In this document: positions 7,754-15,288 of the stretch, piece after piece
Layout: each line of letters starts with the position of its first letter
Numbering within the stretch: position 1 is the stretch's first letter
NCBI GenBank assembly: GCA_045104975.1
Contig: JBGCCY010000262.1
Coordinates: 1-15,288, forward strand
DNA from: CAJQQY01 sp045104975
GTDB taxonomy: Bacteria > Bacteroidota > Bacteroidia > Chitinophagales > Saprospiraceae
DNA length: 15,288 bases
Direction of reading: 5' to 3'
Notes under the pieces: model-generated
The model's database searches: none
What the model was told of the DNA's origin: nothing
Seen by the model: only the letters and a program-made list of their open reading frames with translations
Program-made: the position numbers and the translations under genes

Positions 7754-10700
7754 ATGACGAATATCAAAGAAAAAAATATAGGCTTAGAAGGAGGTACCTA
7801 CGAAATTATCCAACAGCGTTTACAGGAACAGGCGAAGGAATTAAACAGCCGACTCCAACTTCTCAACAAGGCTCGTAAGGAAGTTTTCGGTGCCATAGAA
7901 ACACAATTGATCGCCAACGATCGTATCAATACCAATATTCATTGTACAGCCAGAGATGTCATCTCGATTGGGAATCAATGTTTGTTTGGATATAATGTTC
8001 ACGTTGGCTTAAGGTCGGGTATTAAGCTCAGCGATGTTTTTAGTGTTTATCATTTTGAGGACAATCGCTTTCATGAAAGTGATATGACTTTATTAAATAA
8101 TGAAAAATTCCAAACGGATTTTCAAAACCTATATCGTTATTATAAACAAGCCTACTTCGCTCGGTTTGTTGTTTTGAATTCCTACTTGTATATGGTGTTC
8201 CATGTGAGTAAAGAAGGGACCGATTTCAAAGTTTTTAAATGGTTGATCAGAGAAGATAAGTTGGAGTACATTGATGCTCGTTCTGATCAAGAAGTTCGGT
8301 TTCCAAATCAACATGAATTTCAATGGCAACGTGCACATCGTGATTTTCATCGAAAAGGAAAACATCCACACGTTTCTATTTTAGATCGAGTTTTTGTGGA
8401 AACGGTTGGCGGCGACCTGACGATTAAGGTAGAAGATAACACAGATGATGGCCTAGGAATTTACAGAGAAGAAGTGGAGTATAAAGAACAGACGCTCGAT
8501 GATGCTGAATACTTTTTTGCCGACTTAGGTAATTTGATTGTTCTTAAAATAAAGCCTTATCAAGAAGACTTCCGTTATTTTGTTTTTAATGAAAAAGTGC
8601 AGGAAATTCAGCGGATTGATTCCTTGGAAGACTCTGGTGTTTTATTGCCAGATCAACACGGTTTAATTTTCGCCAACGGTTATTATTTGCAGACCGGAGA
8701 GTTTAAACTCTTCGATCCTGACATGAGAAATAAGCAGTTTAAAAAACGAATTATTTCTCCCAATGGGGAAGATTTCCTTTATGTTTTTTATAATAATCAA
8801 ACAGGAGTTTACGTCCTTTTGCATTACAACCTGATCGAGCAAAAAATAATCACACCTATTATTTGTAATGGTTATACCCTTTTTCCAAATGGAGAATTGT
8901 GTTATTTTCGAGCAGAGCAGGAAGCCACCAAGCATCATGTGATGCAAATTTGGCAAACCCCATTTGTAAGTACGGTTTCCATACCCTCAGCGCATACTGA
9001 TTCCTACTTATTCAAAGTTGGAAATAAAGATATTGTCAAAGCGATGGCAGAATGTCAAGAAATTTTGACGCTCAGTAACAAGCAAGATTCTTACTTCGGT
9101 CTATACAATGATTTGTTGAAAAAAAGTACAGATTTGACAGATGCTTACTATTGGATTGGGAAGCAGGAAACGTTCAACATGCAGGAAGTCCTTCAGCAGA
9201 TTGGCGAAACGGCTTCCACAGCGATAGATGAGTTTGAAAAGAAAAATCGAATTGAGAAAAATACCAGAGCAGAAATTTTAAAAGCGGAGAACAAGGCAAA
9301 GGAATTGTTTAAGCGGAGTCGTTCTCAAACTTTTGACAAGGTGGATTTATTTGTAGAAACCTTGGCAGAACTTCGAGTATTTCGAGGGCAAATTATTTCA
9401 CTTAAAGAACTTCGATATACTGATTTACCTGTCCTTGAAAAACTAGAAACCGAATGCGCGGTCATCAATACCCAGTTGTCCAACGACTGTGTTCAATTCT
9501 TGTTAGAAGACAATGCATTAGAACCTTATCTGGAAAAGATAGCATTAGAACAAAAAGATTTAGAAACGATTAAGACCGCAGCAGAAGCAAAGATTAAGGA
9601 GACTAATGTTGAAAAAATAGGGCAGGAGCTGGAATTGTTAATTGAAATTGTCAACAATCTGAATATTGATGATGCTACGCACGCCAGCAAAATCATTGAA
9701 GCTATTTCTGCAATGTTTGCTGGTCTCAACCAGGTGAAAGCAGCTATCAAAAAGAAACAAAAAAGCCTTGGTGGGAAGGAAGCCATTGCGTCATTTAACG
9801 CACAAATGAAACTCCTCGACCAAGGAATCATCAGTTATCTTGACTTGGCAGACACGCCTCAAAAAAGCGATGAATATCTCACCAAACTCATGGTGCAGTT
9901 AGAAGAGTTGGAAAGTAAGTTTGTAGAGTTTGATGATTTTATTGTCAAAATAACGGATAAGCGAGAGGAAGTATATACTGCATTTGAAAACCGGAAAAAC
10001 AGCCTAAAAGAAGCGCGGAACAATAGAACCCTTGCTTTGCAAAAAGCTGCAGATCGAATTCTAAACGGTATCCAAACCCGTGTTAAAAATATCAAGACGC
10101 TCGATGAAATTAATGGTTTCTTTGCTGGCGATTTAATGATTGATAAAGTGCGAGATCTCATCCGTCAATTGAATGAATTGGATGATAGCAACAAGGCGAA
10201 CACTGTCCAAACAAAATTAAAAACACTAAAAGAAGAAACCATTCGGCAGTTAAGAGATCGAGAGGATTTATTTGTCGATGGCGAAAATATTATTCAATTT
10301 GGCAAGCATAAATTCTCTGTCAATATTCAGCCACTAGACTTGACTATTGTACAAGAAAAAGGAGCATTACTTTTTCACCTTACGGGCACTGATTTTTTCT
10401 CAGTCATTAAAGATCCTGCTTTAGAGGAAACGAAATCCGTCTGGGCACAATCACTTATTTCTGAAACAGCAGAAGTTTACCGATCGGAATATTTGGCTTA
10501 TGCTCTTTTCCAATCCATTGATAAAGAAAAACTAAACAATGCAAATGGGCAACTCATAGATATCATCAAAGAGAATACCGCTACTCGGTATCAGGAAGGA
10601 TATACGACGGGGATCCATGATGAAGATGCACATAAGTTACTGAGGGCCTTATTGGACTTGTCGAAAAACATTGATCTATTATATTTTTCTTCGAATGTCC

Positions 10701-12625
10701 GAGCTTGCGCTAATATTTTTTGGAAACATTTTTTGGATAAAAAACAACGAGAATTATTCCAACAGCAACTAAGTAGCGCTGGAACGATTCTTAAAGTTTT
10801 TCCAGAGACGCAAGGGTTTGATTATCTAATCAATGAATTAATTACAGTTATAGAATTATTTCAGCAAGAGACCGACTTGTTTGTAGAAGAAGATGCAGGG
10901 AAGGTTGCTGAATATTTATTTCGAGAACTATCTAGAGGCGATCATTTTATTGTAAGTCAGGAAGCTGCGAATTTACGGGAATCATTTTTACAGTTTTTAA
11001 AAACCAATAAATCAGAAAATAAGTATAGAGATTCCGTTGTTGAATTAGCAGCGCAGAAGTCTGAACAATTTCTACTGATTCAAAAATGGGTACAGGCTTA
11101 TTTAGAACAAACAAAAGATAACTTGATCGGCGCTTTAACTGAAACAGCTACGCTTTTATTTTTGGATGATTACAAAAAAGATCGAGTGCTAAAAGTACCT
11201 ACTACTTTTAGTATTGATCAACTTCATGGCGATCATCCATTGTTGGAGCAAGGAGCTTACCAACTCAATTATAATTCCTTTATGGATAAAATGGAGCAAT
11301 ACACCAAAACGGTGGTACCCCGTTTTAATAAATTCCAAGCGCTTAAAAAACAAGTCGCAGCATCATTTAAAAGTAGAATGAATTTAGACGACTTTAAGCC
11401 AAGAGTGCTGAGTTCATTTGTAAGAAATCAATTGATTGATAAAGTTTACTTGCCTTTATTTGGTGATAATTTAGCTAAGCAAATCGGAACAGTCGGCGAG
11501 AATACTCGAACCGATAGAATGGGGATGTTGCTACTGGTTTCTCCTCCTGGTTATGGAAAAACGACTTTGATGGAATACATCGCAGATCGTTTGGGGTTGA
11601 TTTTTATGAAAATAAATGGGCCAGCTTTAGGACACCAAGTTAAATCACTTGACCCGATGGAAGCAACCAATTTAGCAGCCAGACAAGAATTGGAAAAACT
11701 CAACCTTGCTTTGGAAATGGGAAATAATGTCATGCTTTATCTAGATGATATTCAACATTGTAATCCTGAATTTTTACAAAAATTCATTTCCCTTTGTGAT
11801 GGACAACGAAAGATCGAAGGTGTTTATGAAAATAAAAGTAAAGCTTATGATTTAAGAGGCAAGCGTTTTTGTGTGATCATGGCTGGCAATCCGTATACGG
11901 AAAGCGGAGAAAAATTTCAAATACCTGATATGCTAGCCAATCGAGCGGACATTTATAATCTGGGAGATATTATTGGCGACTCAGAGACGGTTTTTAAATT
12001 AAGCTATATTGAAAATGCGATTACTTCTAATCCCGTTTTGCAAAAACTAGGCAACAAAAGTTTCAAAGATGTGCACACGATTTTAAAAATTGCAGAAACA
12101 GGAAATCAGGATAGCATAGAATTTACGGCAAATCATTCGCCCGAAGAAATAAAAGAGTATGTGGCCATCATGAAAAAAATGCTCGTGATTCGAGATGTCG
12201 TTTTGATAGTTAATAAGGCATATATTCATTCCGCTGCCATTTCAGATGATTATCGAACTGAGCCTTCTTTTAAATTACAAGGTTCTTATCGAGACATGAA
12301 TAAGCTTTCGGAAAAAGCAGTCGCTATTATGAATGATCAAGAATTGAAGACTTTGATTTTCACTCATTATGAAAATGAATCTCAAACGTTGACCAGCGAT
12401 GCAGAAGCTAATTTTTTAAAGCTAAAAGAACTCATTGGCGAAATCAATCCCACAGAGCAATCACGATGGGATGATATCAAAAAGACTTTTAACAAAAATA
12501 AATTATTTCGTAACATGGATAGCAATAATCCAATGGCGCAAATACTAGCGCAGATGACGGCTTTCACGGATGGGATTGATGGAATTCGAGAGGCTTTGGA
12601 AGGAAGGAAGGATGAGGGGCTATAA
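7754..12625 (+). CDS. Giant 'DNA repair ATPase' family protein (DUF3686-type) with C-terminal MoxR/McrB-like AAA+ domain
   Basis: A 1623-residue cytoplasmic protein without signal peptide or membrane helix. The N-terminus has the family signature GGTYEIIQQRL (13-23), LNKARKEVFG (37-46) and LFGYNVHVGL (77-86). Residues about 90-420 are rich in beta strands, plausibly a propeller. Residues 490-850 are mostly long helices and coiled coil, and 850-1240 is a further helical region. The AAA+ domain has Walker A SPPGYGKTT (1263-1271, K1269), Walker B VMLYLDDIQ (D1331, D1332), a sensor-1-like AGNP (N1379) and a candidate arginine finger in ANRADI (R1397). All key residues are present, so it should hydrolyse ATP. 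AGNP and NRA resemble MoxR/McrB-type AAA+ proteins, which remodel partners. The name 'DNA repair' is a database label for the family; I see no nuclease or DNA-binding motif. It follows the flotillin gene and probably works with it at the membrane. Confidence 0.85.
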   Translation: MTNIKEKNIGLEGGTYEIIQQRLQEQAKELNSRLQLLNKARKEVFGAIETQLIANDRINTNIHCTARDVISIGNQCLFGYNVHVGLRSGIKLSDVFSVYHFEDNRFHESDMTLLNNEKFQTDFQNLYRYYKQAYFARFVVLNSYLYMVFHVSKEGTDFKVFKWLIREDKLEYIDARSDQEVRFPNQHEFQWQRAHRDFHRKGKHPHVSILDRVFVETVGGDLTIKVEDNTDDGLGIYREEVEYKEQTLDDAEYFFADLGNLIVLKIKPYQEDFRYFVFNEKVQEIQRIDSLEDSGVLLPDQHGLIFANGYYLQTGEFKLFDPDMRNKQFKKRIISPNGEDFLYVFYNNQTGVYVLLHYNLIEQKIITPIICNGYTLFPNGELCYFRAEQEATKHHVMQIWQTPFVSTVSIPSAHTDSYLFKVGNKDIVKAMAECQEILTLSNKQDSYFGLYNDLLKKSTDLTDAYYWIGKQETFNMQEVLQQIGETASTAIDEFEKKNRIEKNTRAEILKAENKAKELFKRSRSQTFDKVDLFVETLAELRVFRGQIISLKELRYTDLPVLEKLETECAVINTQLSNDCVQFLLEDNALEPYLEKIALEQKDLETIKTAAEAKIKETNVEKIGQELELLIEIVNNLNIDDATHASKIIEAISAMFAGLNQVKAAIKKKQKSLGGKEAIASFNAQMKLLDQGIISYLDLADTPQKSDEYLTKLMVQLEELESKFVEFDDFIVKITDKREEVYTAFENRKNSLKEARNNRTLALQKAADRILNGIQTRVKNIKTLDEINGFFAGDLMIDKVRDLIRQLNELDDSNKANTVQTKLKTLKEETIRQLRDREDLFVDGENIIQFGKHKFSVNIQPLDLTIVQEKGALLFHLTGTDFFSVIKDPALEETKSVWAQSLISETAEVYRSEYLAYALFQSIDKEKLNNANGQLIDIIKENTATRYQEGYTTGIHDEDAHKLLRALLDLSKNIDLLYFSSNVRACANIFWKHFLDKKQRELFQQQLSSAGTILKVFPETQGFDYLINELITVIELFQQETDLFVEEDAGKVAEYLFRELSRGDHFIVSQEAANLRESFLQFLKTNKSENKYRDSVVELAAQKSEQFLLIQKWVQAYLEQTKDNLIGALTETATLLFLDDYKKDRVLKVPTTFSIDQLHGDHPLLEQGAYQLNYNSFMDKMEQYTKTVVPRFNKFQALKKQVAASFKSRMNLDDFKPRVLSSFVRNQLIDKVYLPLFGDNLAKQIGTVGENTRTDRMGMLLLVSPPGYGKTTLMEYIADRLGLIFMKINGPALGHQVKSLDPMEATNLAARQELEKLNLALEMGNNVMLYLDDIQHCNPEFLQKFISLCDGQRKIEGVYENKSKAYDLRGKRFCVIMAGNPYTESGEKFQIPDMLANRADIYNLGDIIGDSETVFKLSYIENAITSNPVLQKLGNKSFKDVHTILKIAETGNQDSIEFTANHSPEEIKEYVAIMKKMLVIRDVVLIVNKAYIHSAAISDDYRTEPSFKLQGSYRDMNKLSEKAVAIMNDQELKTLIFTHYENESQTLTSDAEANFLKLKELIGEINPTEQSRWDDIKKTFNKNKLFRNMDSNNPMAQILAQMTAFTDGIDGIREALEGRKDEGL

Positions 12626-12650
12626 TCCCCATCATTACAATTTTCTTTTA
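12611..12650 (+). terminator. Possible terminator over the ATPase stop codon
   Basis: GATGAGGGG (12611-12619) pairs with CCCCATC (12627-12633), leaving one bulged A in the left arm and a 7-nt loop that contains the TAA stop. A T-rich tail (TTTTCTTTTA, 12641-12650) follows after 7 nt. The stem is short but GC-rich for this genome, and it would end the three-gene transcript. Confidence 0.45.
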
Positions 12651-12713
12651 ATCGAACCAGATTGAAATTGTTTCGAATATACTCTCGCTGCGCAATACAA
12701 CCGCAATGATAGT

Positions 12714-12759
12714 TAATCGTTGCACGATTATATAAGCATCGGGAACGGATTCCATCCGT
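12714..12759. repeat. Two adjacent small palindromes, REP-like
   Basis: TAATCGT-TGC-ACGATTA (12714-12730, 7/3/7) and ACGGAT-TCC-ATCCGT (12745-12759, 6/3/6) are both perfect and lie 14 bp apart. The stretch around them is richer in GC than the AT-rich intergenic DNA to its right. Paired short palindromes past the end of a gene resemble REP/BIME-type elements. The proof would be further copies elsewhere in the genome, which this window cannot show. Confidence 0.35.
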
Positions 12760-12851
12760 CAGTTTACAAGTATAACAAGAGGCCGTTAAGCTTTAGTATT
12801 CAGTATTCAAGTTTTCGAAAATTATAAAATAATTTAATCTGCAATAAACTC

Positions 12852-13031
12852 ATGAAGTCAATTCTTCTTTATATGTTTAATGTGATACGCAATATCAGTT
12901 TTGCCATAGTTTTAGTGTTAATTTGCCTATTTCGTTTTCCTGTTTTTCCTCCGCCTACCATATATGAAATTCCTCCGCTGCTTCCTTCCTTCCAAAATCT
13001 TAAAAGCAAACTCCAACACATCCTTTTGTAG
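12852..13031 (+). CDS. Possible 59-residue single-helix membrane peptide
   Basis: An open frame from ATG 12852 to TAG 13031. After a short N-terminus with R13, residues 15-32 are hydrophobic (ISFAIVLVLICLFRFPVF), suiting one membrane helix. A proline-rich stretch with PPP at 33-35 and a basic helix-like tail (QNLKSKLQHI) follow. I recognise no family. Chance ORFs of this size are common here and the flanking DNA looks decayed, so this is a candidate only. It sits 226 bp after the ATPase gene on the same strand, beyond the likely terminator. Confidence 0.25.
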   Translation: MKSILLYMFNVIRNISFAIVLVLICLFRFPVFPPPTIYEIPPLLPSFQNLKSKLQHILL

Positions 13032-13042
13032 GCAGTAACTAA

Positions 13043-13330
13043 TTAGTATATGCAAACAATTTATTCTTATTAGTTAACAAGAGGTACAGCTTAAGAGACT
13101 TATAAGAAAGCGTAGACATTTTTCAATAATATACAAATGATGATTATCGACATTCATATTACTGGACTGGGTTTGTTTTGTTAGATCAATTACAAATAGA
13201 ACAAGATCCAAAGAAATTAAAAAGCCTATTGACTTCCTCAAATTATAAGAAGTTGAGTACTGCTTTCATCGAAGATAAATTAAGCCCGAAATTAACTAAA
13301 AATTTTCAGCAGGTAAGAGGAGAGAAATAA
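13043..13330 (+). pseudogene. Decayed C-terminal fragment of a CHAT-domain (caspase-like) protein
   Basis: The frame ending at TAA 13328-13330 reads YRHSYYWTGFVLLDQ at 13145-13189. This closely resembles the closing strand of CHAT domains, usually HPYYWAGFVLIG, where the catalytic domain ends (family knowledge). The same frame upstream gives SLRDL (13088-13102), like the ALReAKL helix that precedes this motif in CHAT proteins, but it is cut by stops at 13103 and 13127. No start codon opens the last 66 codons, and the catalytic His and Cys regions are absent. A 48-residue hydrophilic tail follows the motif. The strong terminator beginning 1 nt after the stop fits a once-real gene end. Bacterial CHAT proteins are often proteases in stress, death or defence modules. 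The call rests on one motif, so a chance likeness cannot be excluded. Confidence 0.45.
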
Positions 13331-13331
13331 T

Positions 13332-13374
13332 AAATCAAGGCCTTCCGCTTTGATTTTTCTACTTTCTTTTTATA
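13332..13374 (+). terminator. Rho-independent terminator after the CHAT-like fragment
   Basis: AAATCAAGGC (13332-13341) pairs with GCTTTGATTT (13347-13356) over 10 positions with one G-T wobble and a 5-nt loop CTTCC. A T-rich tail (TTCTACTTTCTTTTT) follows. It begins 1 nt after the TAA at 13328-13330, the usual distance for a gene's own terminator. It is the most convincing terminator in the window. Confidence 0.75.
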
Positions 13375-13596
13375 GAAAATCCTATTTTAAAAATGACTCC
13401 ATTAGCTCAAATTCTTTAGGTATTGCTTCGTATATATATAAAGTTTTAACAAATGTTTTCATCTTGAATTAGTGGCTTAATTTTATTCAAATATATATTT
13501 TTGAACGAATTAGTTGTATGGTATTTTTTAAATATAAAATATAAATGTCATTTAATTTAGAGTTTCTGTTAAATATGATTTACCTTAGATAATATT

Positions 13597-13622
13597 ATTC
13601 ACTTATCTCTTGTTAAGTGAAT
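13597..13622. repeat. 9-bp perfect inverted repeat in the gene-free stretch
   Basis: ATTCACTTA and TAAGTGAAT flank the 8-nt loop TCTCTTGT. There is no T-run directly after it on either strand. It is too long to be very likely by chance at this spot, but its role is unknown. Confidence 0.4.
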
Positions 13623-13689
13623 CCCCAAAAAAACATTTTTAAAATACACACAAGGAATATCTAACCTTTATTTCTTAAGTTTATTTGAA

Positions 13690-13725
13690 AATGAAAGTAT
13701 TAAACCAGAATGAAAACATTAAACC
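13690..13725 (+). repeat. Imperfect tandem repeat of 17 bp, period 19
   Basis: AATGAAAGTATTAAACC (13690-13706) and AATGAAAACATTAAACC (13709-13725) match at 15 of 17 bases. A third relative, ATGAAAAAATTAAACC, occurs at 14159-14174, where it is the first possible start of the secreted-protein gene. All three begin with ATG and would read MKxLN. Confidence 0.45.
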
Positions 13726-14158
13726 TAAATGACTAAATCAAAATTTTCAGGCAGAATTCTAGATGGCTTTTTTTAAGTCATCACTAATCAGGTATTTTCA
13801 GCTTCAAAACCTAGTTTAGAATAATGTCTAGCAACAACTAAATAGATAATTTATTAGTGGTAATTTTTGCCATTAAATTTTCAATTAGTTAGAATGTTGC
13901 TCTCTTCAAATTTACCATTTCTATTTAATGTTTATCTACATAAAATTTTATTGAATGATTGGTTTATCCTACATTGAATAAACCATTTCTATATACAGTA
14001 TGAAATTGAAAAGCGTAGCTATAAAATAGCTTTTGCTATAGCATTGTATTTTTTTAAATGCAAAAGTCACTCAATTAATCTTAATAATTCAAAGTTGCTT
14101 AGCTTCTTTTAGTTATTAAGAGCATTTCAATAAACATAAAAAACAAACCCTTTACCGT

Positions 14159-15288
14159 ATGAAAAAATTAAACCCTATCCTATCCTTAATTTTAGAAATA
14201 TCAAGTCAGGTATTTTTAAAAACATTCATCCCTTTACAAAAACAGTTTAAAAAACAACACCCAATGGATTTAAAAAATACCCTCCACTCTAGACTTGGTA
14301 ATTGTAATGATTTATTATCAAAGAAAGTCAAACCTCAATCAAGTCAAATGAATTTTTTTACTTTCAATAGTGCTTTCAGATATAAGACAAATAAAAAATT
14401 TTATATTTTATTTATCCTTCAATTCATCAATTTCACACTTTATTCTCATGATAAAGTAAATAATAATATTATTAATGAGTACAGCGATTCTATTAATAAT
14501 TTAAATGGAATTTCAGAGGCATGCCCAGGAGGTGACGGTCACCCATGTTTGGCTACAAGGTGGACAAAAGGTGATGGATGGGAAGATATTAATGGATGTG
14601 GAGGTTGCTCCACTAATGGTGTCATTGCGTGTGCAAGTGCTGCTGCTACACAATCTAACATCGGCCCCAATACGACTTATTGTTCCTCTTCATTTACATT
14701 GCCTTCTTTAAGCAATTGTACTAATCCTGATAACCAGCAGCCTATCTCACTAACCGGTCCCTCTGATGGCCAGCCAATTCTATGGTTCAATTTTGATGTA
14801 AGGGCATTAGCTGCCACTTCTGAGTTTCAGATAATAGGAGGGCCAGACAACATTGGATGGGCTCTTTTTTATTCTAATAGCCCAACAGAGCATGACCTAA
14901 ATAATGGGTTAAGCGGTGATTGTAACGATCTTTCTTATGATCAATGTGGTTCAAACTTCACAGGTTGGGCTGATGCCGCATTTGAAGTACCTTCGTTCCC
15001 AGATGCTACCAATTATTATCTGATGGTTTGGGATCAAGATCCGACAAATGATTATGATTTCTCGATTAATTTCAAAGCTCGATTTGGTTGTGGAGATGGT
15101 CAATTTTGTACTTTAGAGCAATCTGGTACTGAAGTAGTTGAATGTAACACAGATGGTACTTATTCAGTTACTGTTAACTTTAATGGAATAAATGGTGAAT
15201 ATGAGGGGGTAGATAATACGAATACTCCTGGTGTCGTGATTGGAACAAATGTTTGTCTTACTAATATAGGAGATACTCCAGCTGTTAC
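14159..15288 (+). CDS. Large secreted cysteine-rich surface protein, 5' part only
   Basis: One frame is open from ATG 14159 through the window edge (376 codons, no stop). The in-frame stop upstream is at 14117-14119. A typical export signal appears only at residues 78-95 (NKKFYILFILQFINFTLYS), so the true start may be the ATG at 14348 (M64), which gives a 35-residue signal peptide. Starting at 14159 would add an unusual 63-residue lead. The mature part begins with a cysteine-rich region (SEACPGGDGHPC, NGCGGCSTNG). A beta-rich domain with LWFNFDV, GWALFYSN, YYLMVWDQDP and YDFSINFKARFGCGDG follows, a style seen in jelly-roll or pre-peptidase-like domains of Bacteroidota surface proteins. These usually end in a type IX sorting domain, which would lie beyond the window. 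No catalytic motif is visible; adhesin or gliding-associated roles are guesses. Confidence 0.75.
   Translation, partial: MKKLNPILSLILEISSQVFLKTFIPLQKQFKKQHPMDLKNTLHSRLGNCNDLLSKKVKPQSSQMNFFTFNSAFRYKTNKKFYILFILQFINFTLYSHDKVNNNIINEYSDSINNLNGISEACPGGDGHPCLATRWTKGDGWEDINGCGGCSTNGVIACASAAATQSNIGPNTTYCSSSFTLPSLSNCTNPDNQQPISLTGPSDGQPILWFNFDVRALAATSEFQIIGGPDNIGWALFYSNSPTEHDLNNGLSGDCNDLSYDQCGSNFTGWADAAFEVPSFPDATNYYLMVWDQDPTNDYDFSINFKARFGCGDGQFCTLEQSGTEVVECNTDGTYSVTVNFNGINGEYEGVDNTNTPGVVIGTNVCLTNIGDTPAV

Larger units (their letters stand above)
13375..14158. other. AT-rich gene-free stretch with several hairpins
   Basis: No credible coding frame was found in these 784 bp on either strand. Stems seen are ATTCACTTA/TAAGTGAAT (13597-13622, 9-bp arms, 8-nt loop), TGGTTTAT/ATAAACCA (13960-13985, 8-bp arms, 10-nt loop) and AGCTAT/ATAGCT (14017-14031), which competes with GCTATA/TATAGC (14018-14042). 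A 17-bp unit is repeated in tandem with two mismatches at 13690-13706 and 13709-13725. The right end should contain the promoter of the secreted-protein gene, but I could not place it. Confidence 0.55.

Noticed and set aside
8129..12567. Several 60-100 codon minus-strand frames within the ATPase gene
   Set aside because: All overlap the conserved ATPase reading frame in antisense and show no independent features.
13375..14158. CRISPR array or tRNA in the gene-free stretch
   Set aside because: No regularly spaced repeats beyond one imperfect pair, and no cloverleaf-like sequence with a T-loop GTTCRA motif was seen.
14505..14711. 68-codon plus-strand open frame
   Set aside because: It lies wholly inside the secreted-protein frame that runs from 14159 to the window end, in another phase, and has no signal or domain features.

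Overview
The window looks like low-GC Bacteroidota DNA, probably from the Saprospiria/Sphingobacteriia side. The case rests on a leucine-rich surface protein ending in a type IX secretion type-B sorting domain, a very large cysteine-rich secreted protein, the absence of Shine-Dalgarno sequences before starts, and AT-rich intergenic DNA. No rRNA, tRNA, CRISPR array or intact insertion sequence was seen.

Left part (1-4289, minus strand): a cell-envelope region. An acyltransferase-3 membrane enzyme (3216-4289) is followed by a secreted LRR/Ig-like protein with a T9SS sorting domain (1077-2984). A truncated ArnT/PMT-like GT-C glycosyltransferase (1-1062) starts only 14 bp after it, so the last two are probably co-transcribed.

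Centre (4686-12625, plus strand): the most interesting part. Three consecutive genes encode a YqiJ-like membrane protein with an OB/NfeD-like tail, a YqiK-type flotillin, and a 1623-residue protein of the 'DNA repair ATPase' (DUF3686-type) family with a MoxR/McrB-like AAA+ domain near its C-terminus. The gaps are 129 and 176 bp, and the set probably acts as one membrane-associated module: a flotillin scaffold in the membrane, its YqiJ partner, and a giant cytoplasmic AAA+ machine. Its real function is not established. A 396-bp divergent control region upstream holds a strong 11-13 bp hairpin and a 15-bp dyad. A bulged 13-bp stem lies between the first two genes. A short terminator-like hairpin follows the ATPase stop codon.

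Right part (12626-15288): mostly non-coding or decayed. It has two adjacent small palindromes, a possible 59-residue membrane peptide gene, and a start-less, stop-interrupted fragment resembling the end of a CHAT (caspase-like) protease. That fragment is followed directly by a convincing terminator. About 800 bp of AT-rich DNA with several hairpins comes next, and then the 5' part of a large secreted protein gene that runs off the window. Its start is ambiguous (14159 or 14348).
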